From Flaviaestuariibacter flavus (GTDB taxonomy: Bacteria; Bacteroidota; Bacteroidia; Chitinophagales; Chitinophagaceae), in assembly GCF_004337505.1 (NCBI RefSeq), contig NZ_SJZI01000042.1, forward strand, positions 248,001 through 312,000: 64,000 bases of DNA, given 5' to 3'. Below, in pieces: positions 8,037 to 18,237 of this stretch (its first letter is position 1; each line of letters starts with the position of its first letter). The notes below the pieces were generated by a model. It did not search any database. It was not told where the DNA came from and saw nothing but the letters and a program-made list of their open reading frames with translations. Both the position numbers and the translations under genes were made by a program.

Positions 8037-10460
8037 ATGAGTTCGAATTTCCAGGCAACACGCAGCGATCAGACGGGCTTCAACCTGAAGGAGTTTCTGT
8101 TCAAGTACCTCCGCTTCCTGCCCCTCTTCATCCTGTCGCTGGTACTTTCGCTGATCATCGCGTTCTTTTACCTGCGCTATACGGCTCCTACCTTCCAGTC
8201 GCGGGGCGCGCTGATCCTCACGGAAGACAAGGCGGCCGCCAACTCGGCCGACAAGTTCAACCAGCTCTTCGTAGACGACCGCTCGAAGAACATGGCCAAC
8301 GAGCTGGAATACCTCCACTCGAAGGCGCTCATGCAGCGGGTTGTTGCCGACCTCGGGCTCAACACACAGTATTATTCCAAGGGCAAGATCAAGCAGCTCA
8401 ATGTTTATAAGGACAGTCCTTACCGCCTGCGGGTGCTGAGCCTTACCGACTCTGCGAGCAGCTTCGACCTGCACATGCACTTTATCAAGGGCAGCTCCTT
8501 CTATGTCGGCGAGAACTCCAAAGAGGTCTACACTGCCGGCCAGCCCTTTACCCTGCCGCAGGGCACTTTCGTGGTGGATTTCGTTCGCCAGCCCGCTCCC
8601 GGCACCGACTACCTCACCCGCTGGATGCCGGAAGCTTCTATGGCGATGAACCTGGCAAACGCCATCAACCCCATCAACAAAGCCGGTTCCTCGGGTATCA
8701 TCCAGATCACGATGGAAGCGGACAATGCCGTATTCGCCGCCGACGTCATCAACAAAGTGATGCTCGAATACCAGGAAAGCATCAAGGAAGACAAGAACCA
8801 GAAGACCCGTCAGACCCTGGCCTTCCTCAACGGCCGCCTAGCGATCGTTAACCGTGAGGTGGACAGCATTACGGCCCTGCGCGACAATTTCATGCGGGTG
8901 AACAAGCTGAGCGACATCAATGCCGTTTCCGACAAGGCCTATGAGCGCAGCAACGAATCGCTGAAGGAGATGCAGGCCACTACCCTCCAGCTGAGCAAGA
9001 TCGGCATGATCGAGTCGTACATCCGCGACGGCAACCGCGGCGATATCGTTCCCACCACGCTCGACCTACCCGATGTGACGCTCAACAGCCAGGTGCAGAA
9101 ATACAACGACCTCCAGCTCGAATACAAGACGCTTACCGCAAACGGCAACACACCCAGCGGTAACGCCACCGTCCGCCAGCTTGAAGAGCAGATCGAAAAG
9201 ACGCGCCGCAATATCCTGGAGACCCTGCGTAATGTGCGCGCCGCTTATCAAACCGCCAATCAGCAGCTGGCCGGCCAGAAGTCGTCCGCTGAAATGACCC
9301 TGAGCGGGCTGCCTTCGCTGAAGCAGCGCCTCGAGGAAATCAACCGCGCCCTCGAAAGCAAGCTCCAGGTGTTCGCATTCCTCAACGAGAAAAAAGAAGA
9401 AACCGCGATCTCCCTCGCCGCTACGATTTCCAACACCCGTGTGCTGGAGCAGGCCGAGATCAACCGCGCACCGGTGCGTCCCACCTCGGGCAAGGTGCGC
9501 AGCATCGCGCTGCTCATCGGCCTCCTCATCCCCCTCATCTTCGTGCTGGTGCTCGAGATCCTCGACGACAAGATCACCTCGCGTGTTGACATCGAGCGCC
9601 AGACCGGTACGCCCATTATGGGTGAAGTTGGCCACGCCGGTGCCGAGAACACGCTGGTGGTAAAGGCGCGCAGCCGCTCTTTCATCGCCGAGCAGTTCCG
9701 GATCGCGCGTTCCAACATGCAATACGTACTCCCCGATAAGAGCTGCCCCGTGCTGATGGTTACCTCTTCGTTCTCGGGTGAGGGTAAATCCTTTATCTCC
9801 ACCAACATAGGCGCGGTGATGGCACTTGCCGGCAAGAAGACCGTGGTACTCGAGTTCGACGTACGCAAGCCGAAGATCCTCTCCGGCCTGGGTATGGCGA
9901 AGAAGCCCGGTCTCACCAACTTCATGCTGGGCAAGGCTACAGCGGCCGAGCTGCTCGTGCCCGTTGACGGCATCGACAACTACTGGGTGCTACCTTGCGG
10001 ACCCATTCCGCCCAACCCTGCCGAACTGCTCCTCGACCCCAAGCTGAACGAGCTTTTCGACTACCTCAAGGCCAACTTCGACTTCATTGTGATGGATACC
10101 CCGCCCGTAGGTATGGTGGGCGATGCCATGACGCTTGCCAAATACGTGGATGCCACGCTGTACATCGTACGCCAGGGCGTTACCCACAAGAAGCAGCTCG
10201 AGATGGTGAACGACTTTTACAAGAGCGAGAAGCTGCCGAAGATGAATATCATCCTCAACGATGTGAAGCTGCGCGCCGGCTATGGCTACTACGGCTACGG
10301 CCGCTACGGCTACGGCTATGGCAGCTCGTACGGCTACGGCTATGGCTACGGCTACTACGACGACGACGTGGAAGGAACCTCCTTCATCAAGCGCTGGTTT
10401 GGCTGGGCCCTCCCTGCCGGCAGCCGCAAGCGGAAGAAGAAGCAGGAAAAGGCAGGATAA
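8037..10460 (+). CDS. wzc: Wzc-like chain-length determinant / bacterial tyrosine kinase
   Basis: An 807-residue fusion of a Wzz domain and a BY-kinase. The first membrane helix is at about 27-47 and the second at about 488-508; the periplasmic part between them is largely coiled coil. In the cytoplasmic kinase, Walker A is SGEGKSF near residues 580-586, Walker A' is [10 protein letters not shown] (a Glu replaces the first Asp of the usual DxD), and Walker B is FIVMDTPP near 682. The C-terminal tail has 13 tyrosines separated mostly by glycine (about residues 743-770), then a basic RKRKKK end. The tyrosine cluster is the expected autophosphorylation site. It partners the Wza-like protein and the PHP phosphatase at 45286. 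Confidence 0.93.
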   Translation: MSSNFQATRSDQTGFNLKEFLFKYLRFLPLFILSLVLSLIIAFFYLRYTAPTFQSRGALILTEDKAAANSADKFNQLFVDDRSKNMANELEYLHSKALMQRVVADLGLNTQYYSKGKIKQLNVYKDSPYRLRVLSLTDSASSFDLHMHFIKGSSFYVGENSKEVYTAGQPFTLPQGTFVVDFVRQPAPGTDYLTRWMPEASMAMNLANAINPINKAGSSGIIQITMEADNAVFAADVINKVMLEYQESIKEDKNQKTRQTLAFLNGRLAIVNREVDSITALRDNFMRVNKLSDINAVSDKAYERSNESLKEMQATTLQLSKIGMIESYIRDGNRGDIVPTTLDLPDVTLNSQVQKYNDLQLEYKTLTANGNTPSGNATVRQLEEQIEKTRRNILETLRNVRAAYQTANQQLAGQKSSAEMTLSGLPSLKQRLEEINRALESKLQVFAFLNEKKEETAISLAATISNTRVLEQAEINRAPVRPTSGKVRSIALLIGLLIPLIFVLVLEILDDKITSRVDIERQTGTPIMGEVGHAGAENTLVVKARSRSFIAEQFRIARSNMQYVLPDKSCPVLMVTSSFSGEGKSFISTNIGAVMALAGKKTVVLEFDVRKPKILSGLGMAKKPGLTNFMLGKATAAELLVPVDGIDNYWVLPCGPIPPNPAELLLDPKLNELFDYLKANFDFIVMDTPPVGMVGDAMTLAKYVDATLYIVRQGVTHKKQLEMVNDFYKSEKLPKMNIILNDVKLRAGYGYYGYGRYGYGYGSSYGYGYGYGYYDDDVEGTSFIKRWFGWALPAGSRKRKKKQEKAG

Positions 10461-10479
10461 CCAACCAGACGATACCACT

Positions 10480-11445
10480 ATGCGCATTCTAGTAACAGGA
10501 GGAGCCGGCTTCATCGGCTCCAACCTCGTGGAGGAGCTGCTCCGCACCCCGGAGGTGACCGCCGTTCGCGTGCTCGATAATTTCGCCACCGGCTCGGCCA
10601 AAAACCTCAAAGACTTTGAAAGCGACCCGCGCTTCGAGTTCCTGCAGGGTGACATCCGCGACTACGAAACCTGCCTGCAGGCCTGCGCCGGGGTGGACCG
10701 TATCTCGCACCAGGCGGCGCTCGGCTCGGTGCCCCGCTCCATCAACGATCCGCTGACGAGCAATGCCGTCAATATTACCGGTACCCTCAACATCTTCACC
10801 GCCGCCAAGGAAAGCGGGGTGCAGCGTGTGGTGTTTGCCGCCTCTTCGTCCACCTACGGCGACCATCCCGGCCTGCCCAAAGTGGAAGACAAGATCGGCC
10901 GCCCGCTGTCGCCCTACGCGGTGACGAAATATGTAAACGAGCTGTACGCCCGTGTGTATGCCGATGTATACGGCCTGCCTTTCGTGGGGCTGCGCTACTT
11001 CAATGTCTTTGGTCCGCGCCAGGACCCTAACGGCGCCTATGCCGCCGTGATCCCGCTGTTCATGAAGGCCGTGCTCGACAACGAGCCGCCGAAGATCAAC
11101 GGCGACGGCGAAACAAGCCGCGACTTCACCTTCGTCAGCAATGCCGTGCATGCCAACATCCGCGGTCTCTTTACCGATAATCCCGAGGCACTCAACCAGG
11201 TGTACAACATCGCCTGCGGCGAGCGCACCACGCTCAACCAGCTTTTCGAGGGCATCAAGGGCATCGCCGGCTCCGACCTGGCGCCTGTTTACGGGCCCGA
11301 GCGCAGCGGTGATGTGCGTCACAGCCTTGCCGACATCACCAAGGCGCGTACCCTGCTTGGCTACGAGCCGCAGGTGCTGGTGCAGCAGGGCCTCAAGGCG
11401 GCCTTCGACTGGTATCGCCAGCACCACCATTTCTCCTACTCCTGA
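10480..11445 (+). CDS. wbpP: UDP-N-acetylglucosamine 4-epimerase, WbpP-like SDR
   Basis: A 321-residue extended SDR protein from the ATG at 10480, 19 bases after the kinase stop; an upstream in-frame extension only reads through wzc in another frame. It has the GGAGFIGS nucleotide-binding motif, [15 protein letters not shown], the catalytic SSS and YAVTK (Tyr, Lys), and [20 protein letters not shown]. These stretches match WbpP of Pseudomonas aeruginosa O6 closely, an enzyme interconverting UDP-GlcNAc and UDP-GalNAc (and their uronic acids). It probably supplies a GalNAc-type precursor for the repeat unit. Substrate choice is inferred from the motif resemblance. Confidence 0.85.
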   Translation: MRILVTGGAGFIGSNLVEELLRTPEVTAVRVLDNFATGSAKNLKDFESDPRFEFLQGDIRDYETCLQACAGVDRISHQAALGSVPRSINDPLTSNAVNITGTLNIFTAAKESGVQRVVFAASSSTYGDHPGLPKVEDKIGRPLSPYAVTKYVNELYARVYADVYGLPFVGLRYFNVFGPRQDPNGAYAAVIPLFMKAVLDNEPPKINGDGETSRDFTFVSNAVHANIRGLFTDNPEALNQVYNIACGERTTLNQLFEGIKGIAGSDLAPVYGPERSGDVRHSLADITKARTLLGYEPQVLVQQGLKAAFDWYRQHHHFSYS

Positions 11446-11456
11446 GCCACCCCGTC

Positions 11457-12026
11457 ATGAATACCTTCATCCATCCCACCGCCATCGTTGAAGCGGGAGC
11501 CGTGCTCGGGGAAGGAGTCCGTGTGTGGCACTTCTGCCACCTGATGCCGGGCTGCGAGCTCGGACCGGGTTGCAACATCGGGCAGAACGTATTCATCGCC
11601 GCCGGCGTGCGGCTGGGGCGCAACGTGAAAGTTCAGAACAACGTATCGCTTTACGAAGGCGTGCAATGTGCCGATGACGTGTTCATCGGTCCGTCGGCCG
11701 TCTTTACCAATATCCGCAACCCGCGCAGCGCGGTATCGCGCAAAGACCAGTACCAGCCCACCCTGGTGGGGCGCGGTGCCACTATCGGCGCCAATGCCAC
11801 GGTGGTTTGCGGCAATCCCATCGGAGCCTATGCCTTCATCGGCGCGGGCAGCGTGGTGACCCACCCCGTGCCCGATCATGCGCTGGTGCTGGGCAACCCC
11901 GCCCGCCTTGCCGGCTGGGTGAGCGAGCTTGGTCACCGGCTCCAGTTCAACGCCGCCGGCCAGGCCACCTGCCCCGAAAGCGGCGCCGTTTACGTATTAT
12001 CAAACAACCAGGTATCCAGGCTGTGA
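11457..12026 (+). CDS. wbpD: Sugar-nucleotide N-acetyltransferase, WbpD-like left-handed beta-helix
   Basis: A 189-residue hexapeptide-repeat protein (IHPTAIVEAGAVLGEGVRVW, GCNIGQNVFIAAGV, GRGATIGANATVVCG). The length and order match WbpD, which acetylates the 3-amino group of UDP-2-acetamido-3-amino-2,3-dideoxyglucuronate. The next gene is WbpB-like and overlaps by 4 bases, strengthening the call. The C-terminal segment ends [18 protein letters not shown], which is less usual. The partner enzymes WbpA and WbpE are not in this window. Confidence 0.85.
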   Translation: MNTFIHPTAIVEAGAVLGEGVRVWHFCHLMPGCELGPGCNIGQNVFIAAGVRLGRNVKVQNNVSLYEGVQCADDVFIGPSAVFTNIRNPRSAVSRKDQYQPTLVGRGATIGANATVVCGNPIGAYAFIGAGSVVTHPVPDHALVLGNPARLAGWVSELGHRLQFNAAGQATCPESGAVYVLSNNQVSRL

Positions 12027-12964
12027 AAGGATTTGCGATCACGGGAGCCTGCGGCTTCGTAGCGCCGCGCCACCTGCGGGCGATCCGGGAAACCGGAAAC
12101 GAGCTGCTGGCCGCCTGCGACCGCTCCGATTCCGCCGGGATCCTCGACCAGTATTTTCCTGCCGCCGACTTCACCACCGATGAAGACCGCTTCCGGCAAA
12201 TCATCGGCAACCTGTCTGCCGCCGGCCGCCTCGGTTTTCTCTCGGTATGTACGCCCAACCATGTACACGAAGCGCAGGTGACCTACGGGCTGCAGGCGGG
12301 TCTTGATGTGATCTGCGAAAAGCCCCTGGTGACCGACCCCGACCGTGCCGAAAGCCTGCTGGCGATCGAGACAGCGTCGGGCCGTCACGTTTACAATATT
12401 CTCCAGCTGCGCCTGCATCCGCGCATCAAGGCACTGAAAGAGGCGATGGCCGCAAGGCCCGCCGGCAGCAAGGCCGATGTGGACCTTACCTACGTAACGC
12501 CGCGCGGCCGCTGGTACCACGAAAGCTGGAAGGGCAAAGAAGATCTTTCCGGCGGCATCGCTACCAATATCGGGATCCATTTCTTCGACATGCTGATCTG
12601 GATCTTCGGGGCGGTGCAGCACCAGCAGGTGCACCTGCACACACCCGAGCAGGCGGCGGGCTACCTCGAGCTGGAAGGCGCGCGGGTACGCTGGTTTGTC
12701 AGCATCCGGGCCGAAGATCTGCCCGCGCCGGCGCGCGACACGGGCCAGTACCGTTACCGCGGCATCGTGGTAGATGGCACGCCGATCGAGTTTACCACGG
12801 GTTTTGAAAACCTGCATACGCAATCGTACGAGGCGATCCTCGGCGGCGAAGGCTTCGGGCTGATGGAAGCCTACCCCTCGCTGGTGCTGGCCCGGCAGAT
12901 CCGGACCAGCGCTCCCGCCCGGCCCACCTCGGAATATCATCCATACATCACAACGCTGCAATGA
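12023..12964 (+). CDS. wbpB: Gfo/Idh/MocA oxidoreductase, WbpB-like
   Basis: A 313-residue protein starting at a GTG (12023) that overlaps the preceding stop as GTGA. It has the Rossmann start [18 protein letters not shown], the CTPNHVH segment, [10 protein letters not shown] (catalytic Lys of the EKP motif), [23 protein letters not shown] and [12 protein letters not shown]. These line up with WbpB, the NAD-dependent 3-dehydrogenase acting on UDP-GlcNAcA. It should work with WbpD on a 2,3-diamino uronic acid. The pathway is incomplete here because no WbpA or WbpE homologue is visible. Confidence 0.87.
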   Translation: MKGFAITGACGFVAPRHLRAIRETGNELLAACDRSDSAGILDQYFPAADFTTDEDRFRQIIGNLSAAGRLGFLSVCTPNHVHEAQVTYGLQAGLDVICEKPLVTDPDRAESLLAIETASGRHVYNILQLRLHPRIKALKEAMAARPAGSKADVDLTYVTPRGRWYHESWKGKEDLSGGIATNIGIHFFDMLIWIFGAVQHQQVHLHTPEQAAGYLELEGARVRWFVSIRAEDLPAPARDTGQYRYRGIVVDGTPIEFTTGFENLHTQSYEAILGGEGFGLMEAYPSLVLARQIRTSAPARPTSEYHPYITTLQ

Positions 12965-14022
12965 GCAACGCAAGAACCATCATCATCACGGGTGGCGCCG
13001 GTTTCATCGGCTCACATGTCGTGCGCCTTTTTGTCAACCGCTACCCGGATTACAAGATCATCAACCTCGACGCGCTGACCTACGCGGGCAACCTCGAGAA
13101 CCTGAAAGATATCCAGGATGCCCCGAACTACGTGTTTGAGAAAGTAAACATCCTCGATACCGCCGAACTGGAGCGCGTATTCGCCGAGCACCGTCCCGAC
13201 GGCGTCATTCACCTTGCCGCCGAGTCGCACGTGGACCGCTCCATCGTGTCGCCGCTCGACTTCGTATACACCAACGTGATCGGCACGGTGAACCTGCTCA
13301 ACACCGCGAAGAACGCCTGGAAGGGCGACTTTGAGGGCAAGCGCTTTTACCATGTGTCGACCGACGAAGTATACGGCGCCCTTGGCGATACCGGCTTCTT
13401 CACCGAAACGACACCCTACGACCCGCATTCGCCCTATTCGGCTTCGAAGGCTTCTTCCGACCACTTTGTGCGGGCTTACCACGACACCTACGGGCTGCCC
13501 GTGGTGATCACCAACTGCTCGAACAACTACGGTCCGAACCATTTCCCCGAGAAGCTCATCCCGCTTTGCATCCACAACATCATTCATAACAAGCCGCTGC
13601 CGGTTTACGGCGACGGCAAGTACACGCGCGACTGGCTCTTCGTGATCGATCACGCACGTGCCATCGACCTGGTTTTCCACGAAGGCAAGAACGGCGATAC
13701 CTACAATATCGGCGGCTTCAACGAGTGGCAGAACATCAACCTGGTAAAGCTGCTTTGCAGGCAGATGGACGAGAAGCTCGGCCGGCCCGAAGGCACGAGC
13801 GAAGGGCTCATCACCTTTGTGAAGGACCGCCCCGGCCACGACCTGCGCTATGCCATCGATGCCACCAAGATCAACAAGGAACTGGGCTGGAGCCCCAGCG
13901 TGACCTTCGAGGAAGGCCTCAGCAAAACCATCGACTGGTACCTGGAAAACGAAGAGTGGCTGAAGAACGTCACCAGCGGCAACTACCAGAAGTACTATGA
14001 CGGGATGTATGCCAACCGGTAA
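12961..14022 (+). CDS. rfbB: dTDP-glucose 4,6-dehydratase
   Basis: A 353-residue extended SDR. Motifs: [45 protein letters not shown] (Thr-Asp-Glu dehydratase triad), [10 protein letters not shown] (Tyr and Lys) and [18 protein letters not shown]. It converts dTDP-glucose to dTDP-4-keto-6-deoxyglucose. It overlaps the upstream gene by 4 bases. RfbA follows, but the rhamnose enzymes RfbC and RfbD are not in this window, which suggests the intermediate feeds another route, probably the 2,6-dideoxy pathway at 33949-37397. Confidence 0.96.
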   Translation: MSNARTIIITGGAGFIGSHVVRLFVNRYPDYKIINLDALTYAGNLENLKDIQDAPNYVFEKVNILDTAELERVFAEHRPDGVIHLAAESHVDRSIVSPLDFVYTNVIGTVNLLNTAKNAWKGDFEGKRFYHVSTDEVYGALGDTGFFTETTPYDPHSPYSASKASSDHFVRAYHDTYGLPVVITNCSNNYGPNHFPEKLIPLCIHNIIHNKPLPVYGDGKYTRDWLFVIDHARAIDLVFHEGKNGDTYNIGGFNEWQNINLVKLLCRQMDEKLGRPEGTSEGLITFVKDRPGHDLRYAIDATKINKELGWSPSVTFEEGLSKTIDWYLENEEWLKNVTSGNYQKYYDGMYANR

Positions 14023-14084
14023 ACCGAAAGGTTCGGGGTTCTACGGTTTCGGGTTCGAGAGAGAACCCTGGCGCAGAACCGGTC

Positions 14085-14119
14085 ACCAATTAAGCAATAG
14101 ACCAATTAACTTATAGACT
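14085..14119. repeat. Word-like repeat before rfbA
   Basis: ACCAATTAAGCAATAGACC is followed by a near copy ACCAATTAACTTATAGAC-type word, ending 6 bases before the rfbA start codon. Almost the same block occurs at 37609-37641 in front of a glycosyltransferase, and a looser one at 39235-39261. Confidence 0.7.
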
Positions 14120-14125
14120 CTCCTC

Positions 14126-15013
14126 ATGAAAGGAATTATCCTCGCCGGCGGCAGCGGCACACGGCTCTACCCGATCACCAAGGCGATCTCGAAGCAGCTG
14201 ATGCCGATCTACGACAAGCCGATGATCTATTATCCCTTGTCGATCCTGATGATGGCCGGCATCCGCGAGATCCTCATCATCACTACGCCGGAAGACAGCG
14301 CACAGTTTCGCCGCCTGCTGGGCGACGGCAGCCAGGTAGGCTGCCACTTCGAGTATGCCGTGCAGGAAGTGCCCAACGGCCTCGCGCAGGCCTTCGTGAT
14401 CGGTGCCGACTTTATCGGTAACGAGAAGGTGGCGCTCGTGCTTGGTGATAATATCTTCTACGGCTCCGGCCTTGGCCGCCAGCTGCAGTCGCTCAACGAC
14501 ATCGACGGGGGCTATGTATTCGCCTACGAAGTGTCGGATCCCGAGCGCTACGGCGTGGTGGAATTCGACGGCGACAGCCGGGTGCTTTCCATCGAGGAGA
14601 AGCCCACGCAGCCGAAGTCGCACTACGCGGTTCCCGGCCTGTATTTTTACGATAACGAGGTGGTGGAGATCGCTAAAAACCTCGCGCCTTCGGCCCGTGG
14701 CGAATACGAGATCACCGACGTCAACAAAGAATACCTGGAGCGCGGCCAGCTGAAAGTGTCGATCCTCGACCGCGGCACCGCCTGGCTCGACACCGGCACC
14801 TTCGACTCGCTTTCCGATGCCACCGAGTTTGTGCGCGTCATTGAAAAGCGGCAGGGCACCAAGATCGGCTGCATCGAAGAAGTAGCCTACCGTATGGGCT
14901 TCATCGACCGCGGCCGCCTCGAGCAACTCGCCGGCGAGCTCGCCAAGAGCGGCTATGGCGGCTACCTCGCCCGCGTCGCCCGCCAGGTTCCTGAACAGCA
15001 AACAACCCACTGA
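14126..15013 (+). CDS. rfbA: Glucose-1-phosphate thymidylyltransferase
   Basis: A 295-residue nucleotidyltransferase with [18 protein letters not shown] at the start, [26 protein letters not shown], and [19 protein letters not shown]. It makes dTDP-glucose from dTTP and glucose-1-phosphate, the substrate of RfbB upstream. The 103-base gap between the two genes is unusual within this otherwise tightly packed block and contains repeat DNA. Confidence 0.97.
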   Translation: MKGIILAGGSGTRLYPITKAISKQLMPIYDKPMIYYPLSILMMAGIREILIITTPEDSAQFRRLLGDGSQVGCHFEYAVQEVPNGLAQAFVIGADFIGNEKVALVLGDNIFYGSGLGRQLQSLNDIDGGYVFAYEVSDPERYGVVEFDGDSRVLSIEEKPTQPKSHYAVPGLYFYDNEVVEIAKNLAPSARGEYEITDVNKEYLERGQLKVSILDRGTAWLDTGTFDSLSDATEFVRVIEKRQGTKIGCIEEVAYRMGFIDRGRLEQLAGELAKSGYGGYLARVARQVPEQQTTH

Positions 15014-15040
15014 TCATACGCAACTATTAACACACTTATT

Positions 15041-16090
15041 ATGTCTTTAGACCTCAACGGAAAATCAATCCTCATCACCGGCGGCACCGGCTCCTTCGGC
15101 AAGGCCTTTGTGAAAATCGTGCTGCAGCGCTGGCCCAACGTGAAGCGCCTCGTGATCTACTCGCGCGACGAGCAGAAGCAGTTCAACATGGCCCACGAGT
15201 ACCCGCTGTCGAAGTACCCGGCCATCCGCTTTTTTATCGGTGACGTGCGCGACCAGGAACGCCTCAAGCGTGCCTGCCACGGCATCGACTACGTGATCCA
15301 TGCCGCCGCCATGAAGCACGTGCACATCGCCGAATACAACCCCGACGAGTGCGTGAAGACCAACGTGGGCGGTGCCGAGAACGTCATCCGCGCCGTGCTT
15401 GAAACCAACGTGGAGCGCGTGGTAGCACTCTCCACCGACAAAGCCTGCGCGCCCATCAACCTGTATGGTGCCACCAAGCTGACCTCCGACAAGCTGTTCA
15501 TCGCAGCAAACAATATCAAGGGTAACAAAGACCTCAAGATCTCCGTTGTTCGCTATGGCAACGTGATGGGCTCCAACGGCTCCGTGATCCCCTTCTTCCT
15601 CAACAAGCGCAAGGAAGGCGTGCTGCCGATCACCGATCCCAATATGACCCGCTTCAACATCTCCCTCACCGAGGGCGTTGAGATGGTACTGCACGCGCTC
15701 GAAACGGCCTGGGGCGGCGAGCTGTTCGTTCCCAAGATCCCGTCGTACCGCATCATGGAAGTAGCCGAGGCCGTCGGCCCCGAATGCCGCAAAGACATCG
15801 TGGGCATCCGTCCCGGAGAGAAGATCCACGAAGAAATGATCACGGCTTCCGACTCCTTCACTACTTATGACCTCGGTAAGTACTATGTGATCCTGCCGCA
15901 GACCAGCAACTGGGACCTCAACGAGTATATCAGCCACTTCGGCGCCGTGAAGGTTCCTGAAGGTTTCAACTATAATTCCGGCACCAACGAAGACTGGTTG
16001 TCGGTTGATCAAATCCGCGAATTAATCATCGAACATGTCGATCCCAAATTCTCCGTCAACAAAGCTTATGAAGCCGATACCGTACGGTAA
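15041..16090 (+). CDS. pseB: UDP-N-acetylglucosamine 4,6-dehydratase (inverting), PseB
   Basis: A 349-residue FlaA1/PseB-type SDR. Motifs: TGGTGSFGKAFV, YSRDEQKQFNM, HAAAMKHVHIAEYNPDECV, STDKACAPINLYGATK (catalytic Asp-Lys and Tyr-Lys) and YGNVMGSNGSVIPFF. It starts pseudaminic-acid synthesis by making UDP-2-acetamido-2,6-dideoxy-L-arabino-hexos-4-ulose. The 3' end overlaps pseC by 23 bases, as often seen for this pair. Confidence 0.95.
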   Translation: MSLDLNGKSILITGGTGSFGKAFVKIVLQRWPNVKRLVIYSRDEQKQFNMAHEYPLSKYPAIRFFIGDVRDQERLKRACHGIDYVIHAAAMKHVHIAEYNPDECVKTNVGGAENVIRAVLETNVERVVALSTDKACAPINLYGATKLTSDKLFIAANNIKGNKDLKISVVRYGNVMGSNGSVIPFFLNKRKEGVLPITDPNMTRFNISLTEGVEMVLHALETAWGGELFVPKIPSYRIMEVAEAVGPECRKDIVGIRPGEKIHEEMITASDSFTTYDLGKYYVILPQTSNWDLNEYISHFGAVKVPEGFNYNSGTNEDWLSVDQIRELIIEHVDPKFSVNKAYEADTVR

Positions 16091-17258
16091 GCAATATATC
16101 TCCGTAGAGGACCTGCAGGCCGTAACCGACACCCTCCAGTCCGACTTCCTCACACAGGGACCCCGGATCGGCGCCTTCGAAAAGGAGTTTGCCGACTATA
16201 TCGGGGCGAAGTATGCCATCGCTCTCAGCAACGGCACCGCCGCCCTGCACCTCGCAGCGGCCGCCCTCGATGTGAAGGAAGGCACCAACGTGATCACCAC
16301 CCCGATCACTTTCGCCGCCTCGGCCAACTGCGTGCGCTACTGCGGTGGCAACGTGTATTTCGCCGACATCGACCCCAGGACCTACCTGATCGATCTAAAC
16401 AAGGTGGAAGACCTGCTGAAGTCGAAGCCCCAGGGCTTCTTCTCGGGCATCGTGCCCGTTGACTTCGCCGGCGCCGCCGTGAACCTCGAGGAGCTGAAAA
16501 CGCTCACCGACAAGTACGGTCTCTGGATCCTCGAGGATGCCTGCCATGCGCCGGGCGGTTATTTCACCGACAGCAAGGGTGTGCAGCAGTGGTGCGGCAA
16601 CGGCGCTTATGCCGACGCGGCCATCTACTCGTTTCACCCCGTGAAGCACATCGCCTGCGGTGAAGGCGGCGCCATCACCACCAACAACGAAGCGATCTTC
16701 AAAAAGCTGCTGAAGTCGCGCACCCACGGCATCACGCGCGATACCTCGTTGTTCGAGAACTCCATCGAGTTTGCTACCGGCGGCGTTGCCGCGGAGCAAT
16801 ACCCGGGCTGGTATATGGAGATGCAGGAGCTGGGCTACAACTACCGCCTCACCGACTTCCAGGCAGCGCTCGGCTCTTCGCAGCTGCGCCGCGCCGACGA
16901 AGGCCTGGTGCGTCGCCGTGCCATCGCGGCGGCTTATGCGGAGGCTTTTGCCGGCAAGCCCTGGCTGCGCTCGCAGTCGGGCGTGGTGGAAGGCCATGCC
17001 TATCACCTCTACGTGATCGAAGTAGAAAAGCGTTACGAGCTGTATAACTACCTGCGCTCGAAGAACATCTTCGCACAGGTACATTATATCCCTACGCACC
17101 TGATGCCTTATTACAAGAGCCTGGGCTGGAAGGAAGGCGATCTGCCGAACGCGGAGCGCTACTACCAGGGCTGCCTCAGCCTGCCCATGTTCCCGACGCT
17201 CACCGACGAGGAGCTGGCCTATGTAATCGAGACGATCAATGCCTTCTATGCGCAATAG
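16068..17258 (+). CDS. pseC: UDP-4-amino-4,6-dideoxy-sugar transaminase, PseC
   Basis: A 396-residue DegT/DnrJ/EryC1 aminotransferase starting at the ATG at 16068 (MKPIPYGKQYIS). It has SNGTAALHLAAAAL, TTPITFAASANCVRYCG, FADIDPRTYLID, VPVDFAG, LEDACHAPGG and SFHPVKHIACGEGGA, where the Lys binds PLP. PseC aminates the PseB product at C4. It is the only DegT-family aminotransferase in the window, so whether it could also serve the WbpB/WbpD branch is open, although the motifs are PseC-like. Confidence 0.95.
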   Translation: MKPIPYGKQYISVEDLQAVTDTLQSDFLTQGPRIGAFEKEFADYIGAKYAIALSNGTAALHLAAAALDVKEGTNVITTPITFAASANCVRYCGGNVYFADIDPRTYLIDLNKVEDLLKSKPQGFFSGIVPVDFAGAAVNLEELKTLTDKYGLWILEDACHAPGGYFTDSKGVQQWCGNGAYADAAIYSFHPVKHIACGEGGAITTNNEAIFKKLLKSRTHGITRDTSLFENSIEFATGGVAAEQYPGWYMEMQELGYNYRLTDFQAALGSSQLRRADEGLVRRRAIAAAYAEAFAGKPWLRSQSGVVEGHAYHLYVIEVEKRYELYNYLRSKNIFAQVHYIPTHLMPYYKSLGWKEGDLPNAERYYQGCLSLPMFPTLTDEELAYVIETINAFYAQ

Positions 17259-18237
17259 CATTTACGTTTTAGAAGATAAGCTCGTTCTGAAAACGAAGGA
17301 AGAGGAGCTGGAAAGCGAAACGCTCGCCGCCGACGCGGTGCTGGCGCAGACGCTGATCACGGCCGTGTCGCCGGGCACCGAGCTGGCCGCTTACCAGGGG
17401 CTTCCGCCCCTGCGGCCGGGCAAGGTGTACCCGCGCGTGGTGGGCTATTGCAACGTAGCCAGGGTGCTGCGCACCGGTGCCGATGTGGGCGGCTTTGCCG
17501 CCGGCGACATCATCCTCACGTTTAACTCACACCGCCGCTATTTTATCTCGAAGGCGTCCGATATCATCTGCAAGCTCGATCCCGATGAGGACCTGAAGCA
17601 CGCCGTGACGGCTTACCTCTACCACCTCGCTTACGTGGCGCTGCTGGAGAGCGGCGCGCGTGCCGGTATGAAGGTGGCGATCCTCGGTGGCGGCACCCTC
17701 GGCTACAACGCCTGCCAGCTGGCAGCGGCGATGGGCCTGCAGGTAACGCTTTTTTCGGGACAGAACTACCTTGCCGCCGAGCTGGAAGAAGCCGGCATCG
17801 GGTTTTTCGATAAGACCGGCGACGCCGCGGCGCATGCCGGGGCTTTCGATATCGTGGTCAGTACAAGCAATGCCTGGAACGACTGGTTCCTGGCGCTGCA
17901 GCTGCTGCGCTACCGGGGCACCCTCGCCTGCCTGGGCTTTCCCGGGCGCGGCCAGGAGGCACCCGATACGAACCCGCTCGACTCGCGCTGGTTCTACGAC
18001 AAGCAGCTCACCATCAAGTCCGTGGGTTACGTATACGAAGGCGACATCGCCGCGCACGACATCCGGTTCAACCTGCGGCGCAACATGGCCTACCTGCTTG
18101 ACCTGATCCGGAAAAAACGCATCAACCCCGCTTCCATCATCAGCAAGGAGGTGGACGCCACACAATTGGAAGAACTTTATCAATACCTGTCCGACCGCGG
18201 CTCGCGGCGGTTTACGGGACTTCTCTTATGGCAGTAA
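17248..18237 (+). CDS. Medium-chain dehydrogenase-like oxidoreductase in the pse block
   Basis: A 329-residue protein, from the ATG at 17248 (another ATG 9 bases upstream is possible), overlapping pseC by 11 bases. It has a GroES-like N-terminal half (TAVSPGTELAAYQG, GYCNVARVLRTG, AAGDIILTF) and a Rossmann half starting VAILGGGTLGYNACQLAAAMG, as in MDR alcohol dehydrogenases. The usual catalytic zinc Cys/His ligands are not evident, so it may be zinc-independent. It is followed with a 10-base overlap by a Gfo/Idh protein. In some polysaccharide clusters these two modules form one bi-domain oxidoreductase, so they probably act together. The substrate is unknown. Confidence 0.75.
   Translation: MRNSIYVLEDKLVLKTKEEELESETLAADAVLAQTLITAVSPGTELAAYQGLPPLRPGKVYPRVVGYCNVARVLRTGADVGGFAAGDIILTFNSHRRYFISKASDIICKLDPDEDLKHAVTAYLYHLAYVALLESGARAGMKVAILGGGTLGYNACQLAAAMGLQVTLFSGQNYLAAELEEAGIGFFDKTGDAAAHAGAFDIVVSTSNAWNDWFLALQLLRYRGTLACLGFPGRGQEAPDTNPLDSRWFYDKQLTIKSVGYVYEGDIAAHDIRFNLRRNMAYLLDLIRKKRINPASIISKEVDATQLEELYQYLSDRGSRRFTGLLLWQ

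Noticed and set aside
12961..15013. dTDP-rhamnose pathway
   Set aside because: Only RfbA and RfbB are present; RfbC and RfbD are missing from the window, whereas dideoxysugar genes are present.
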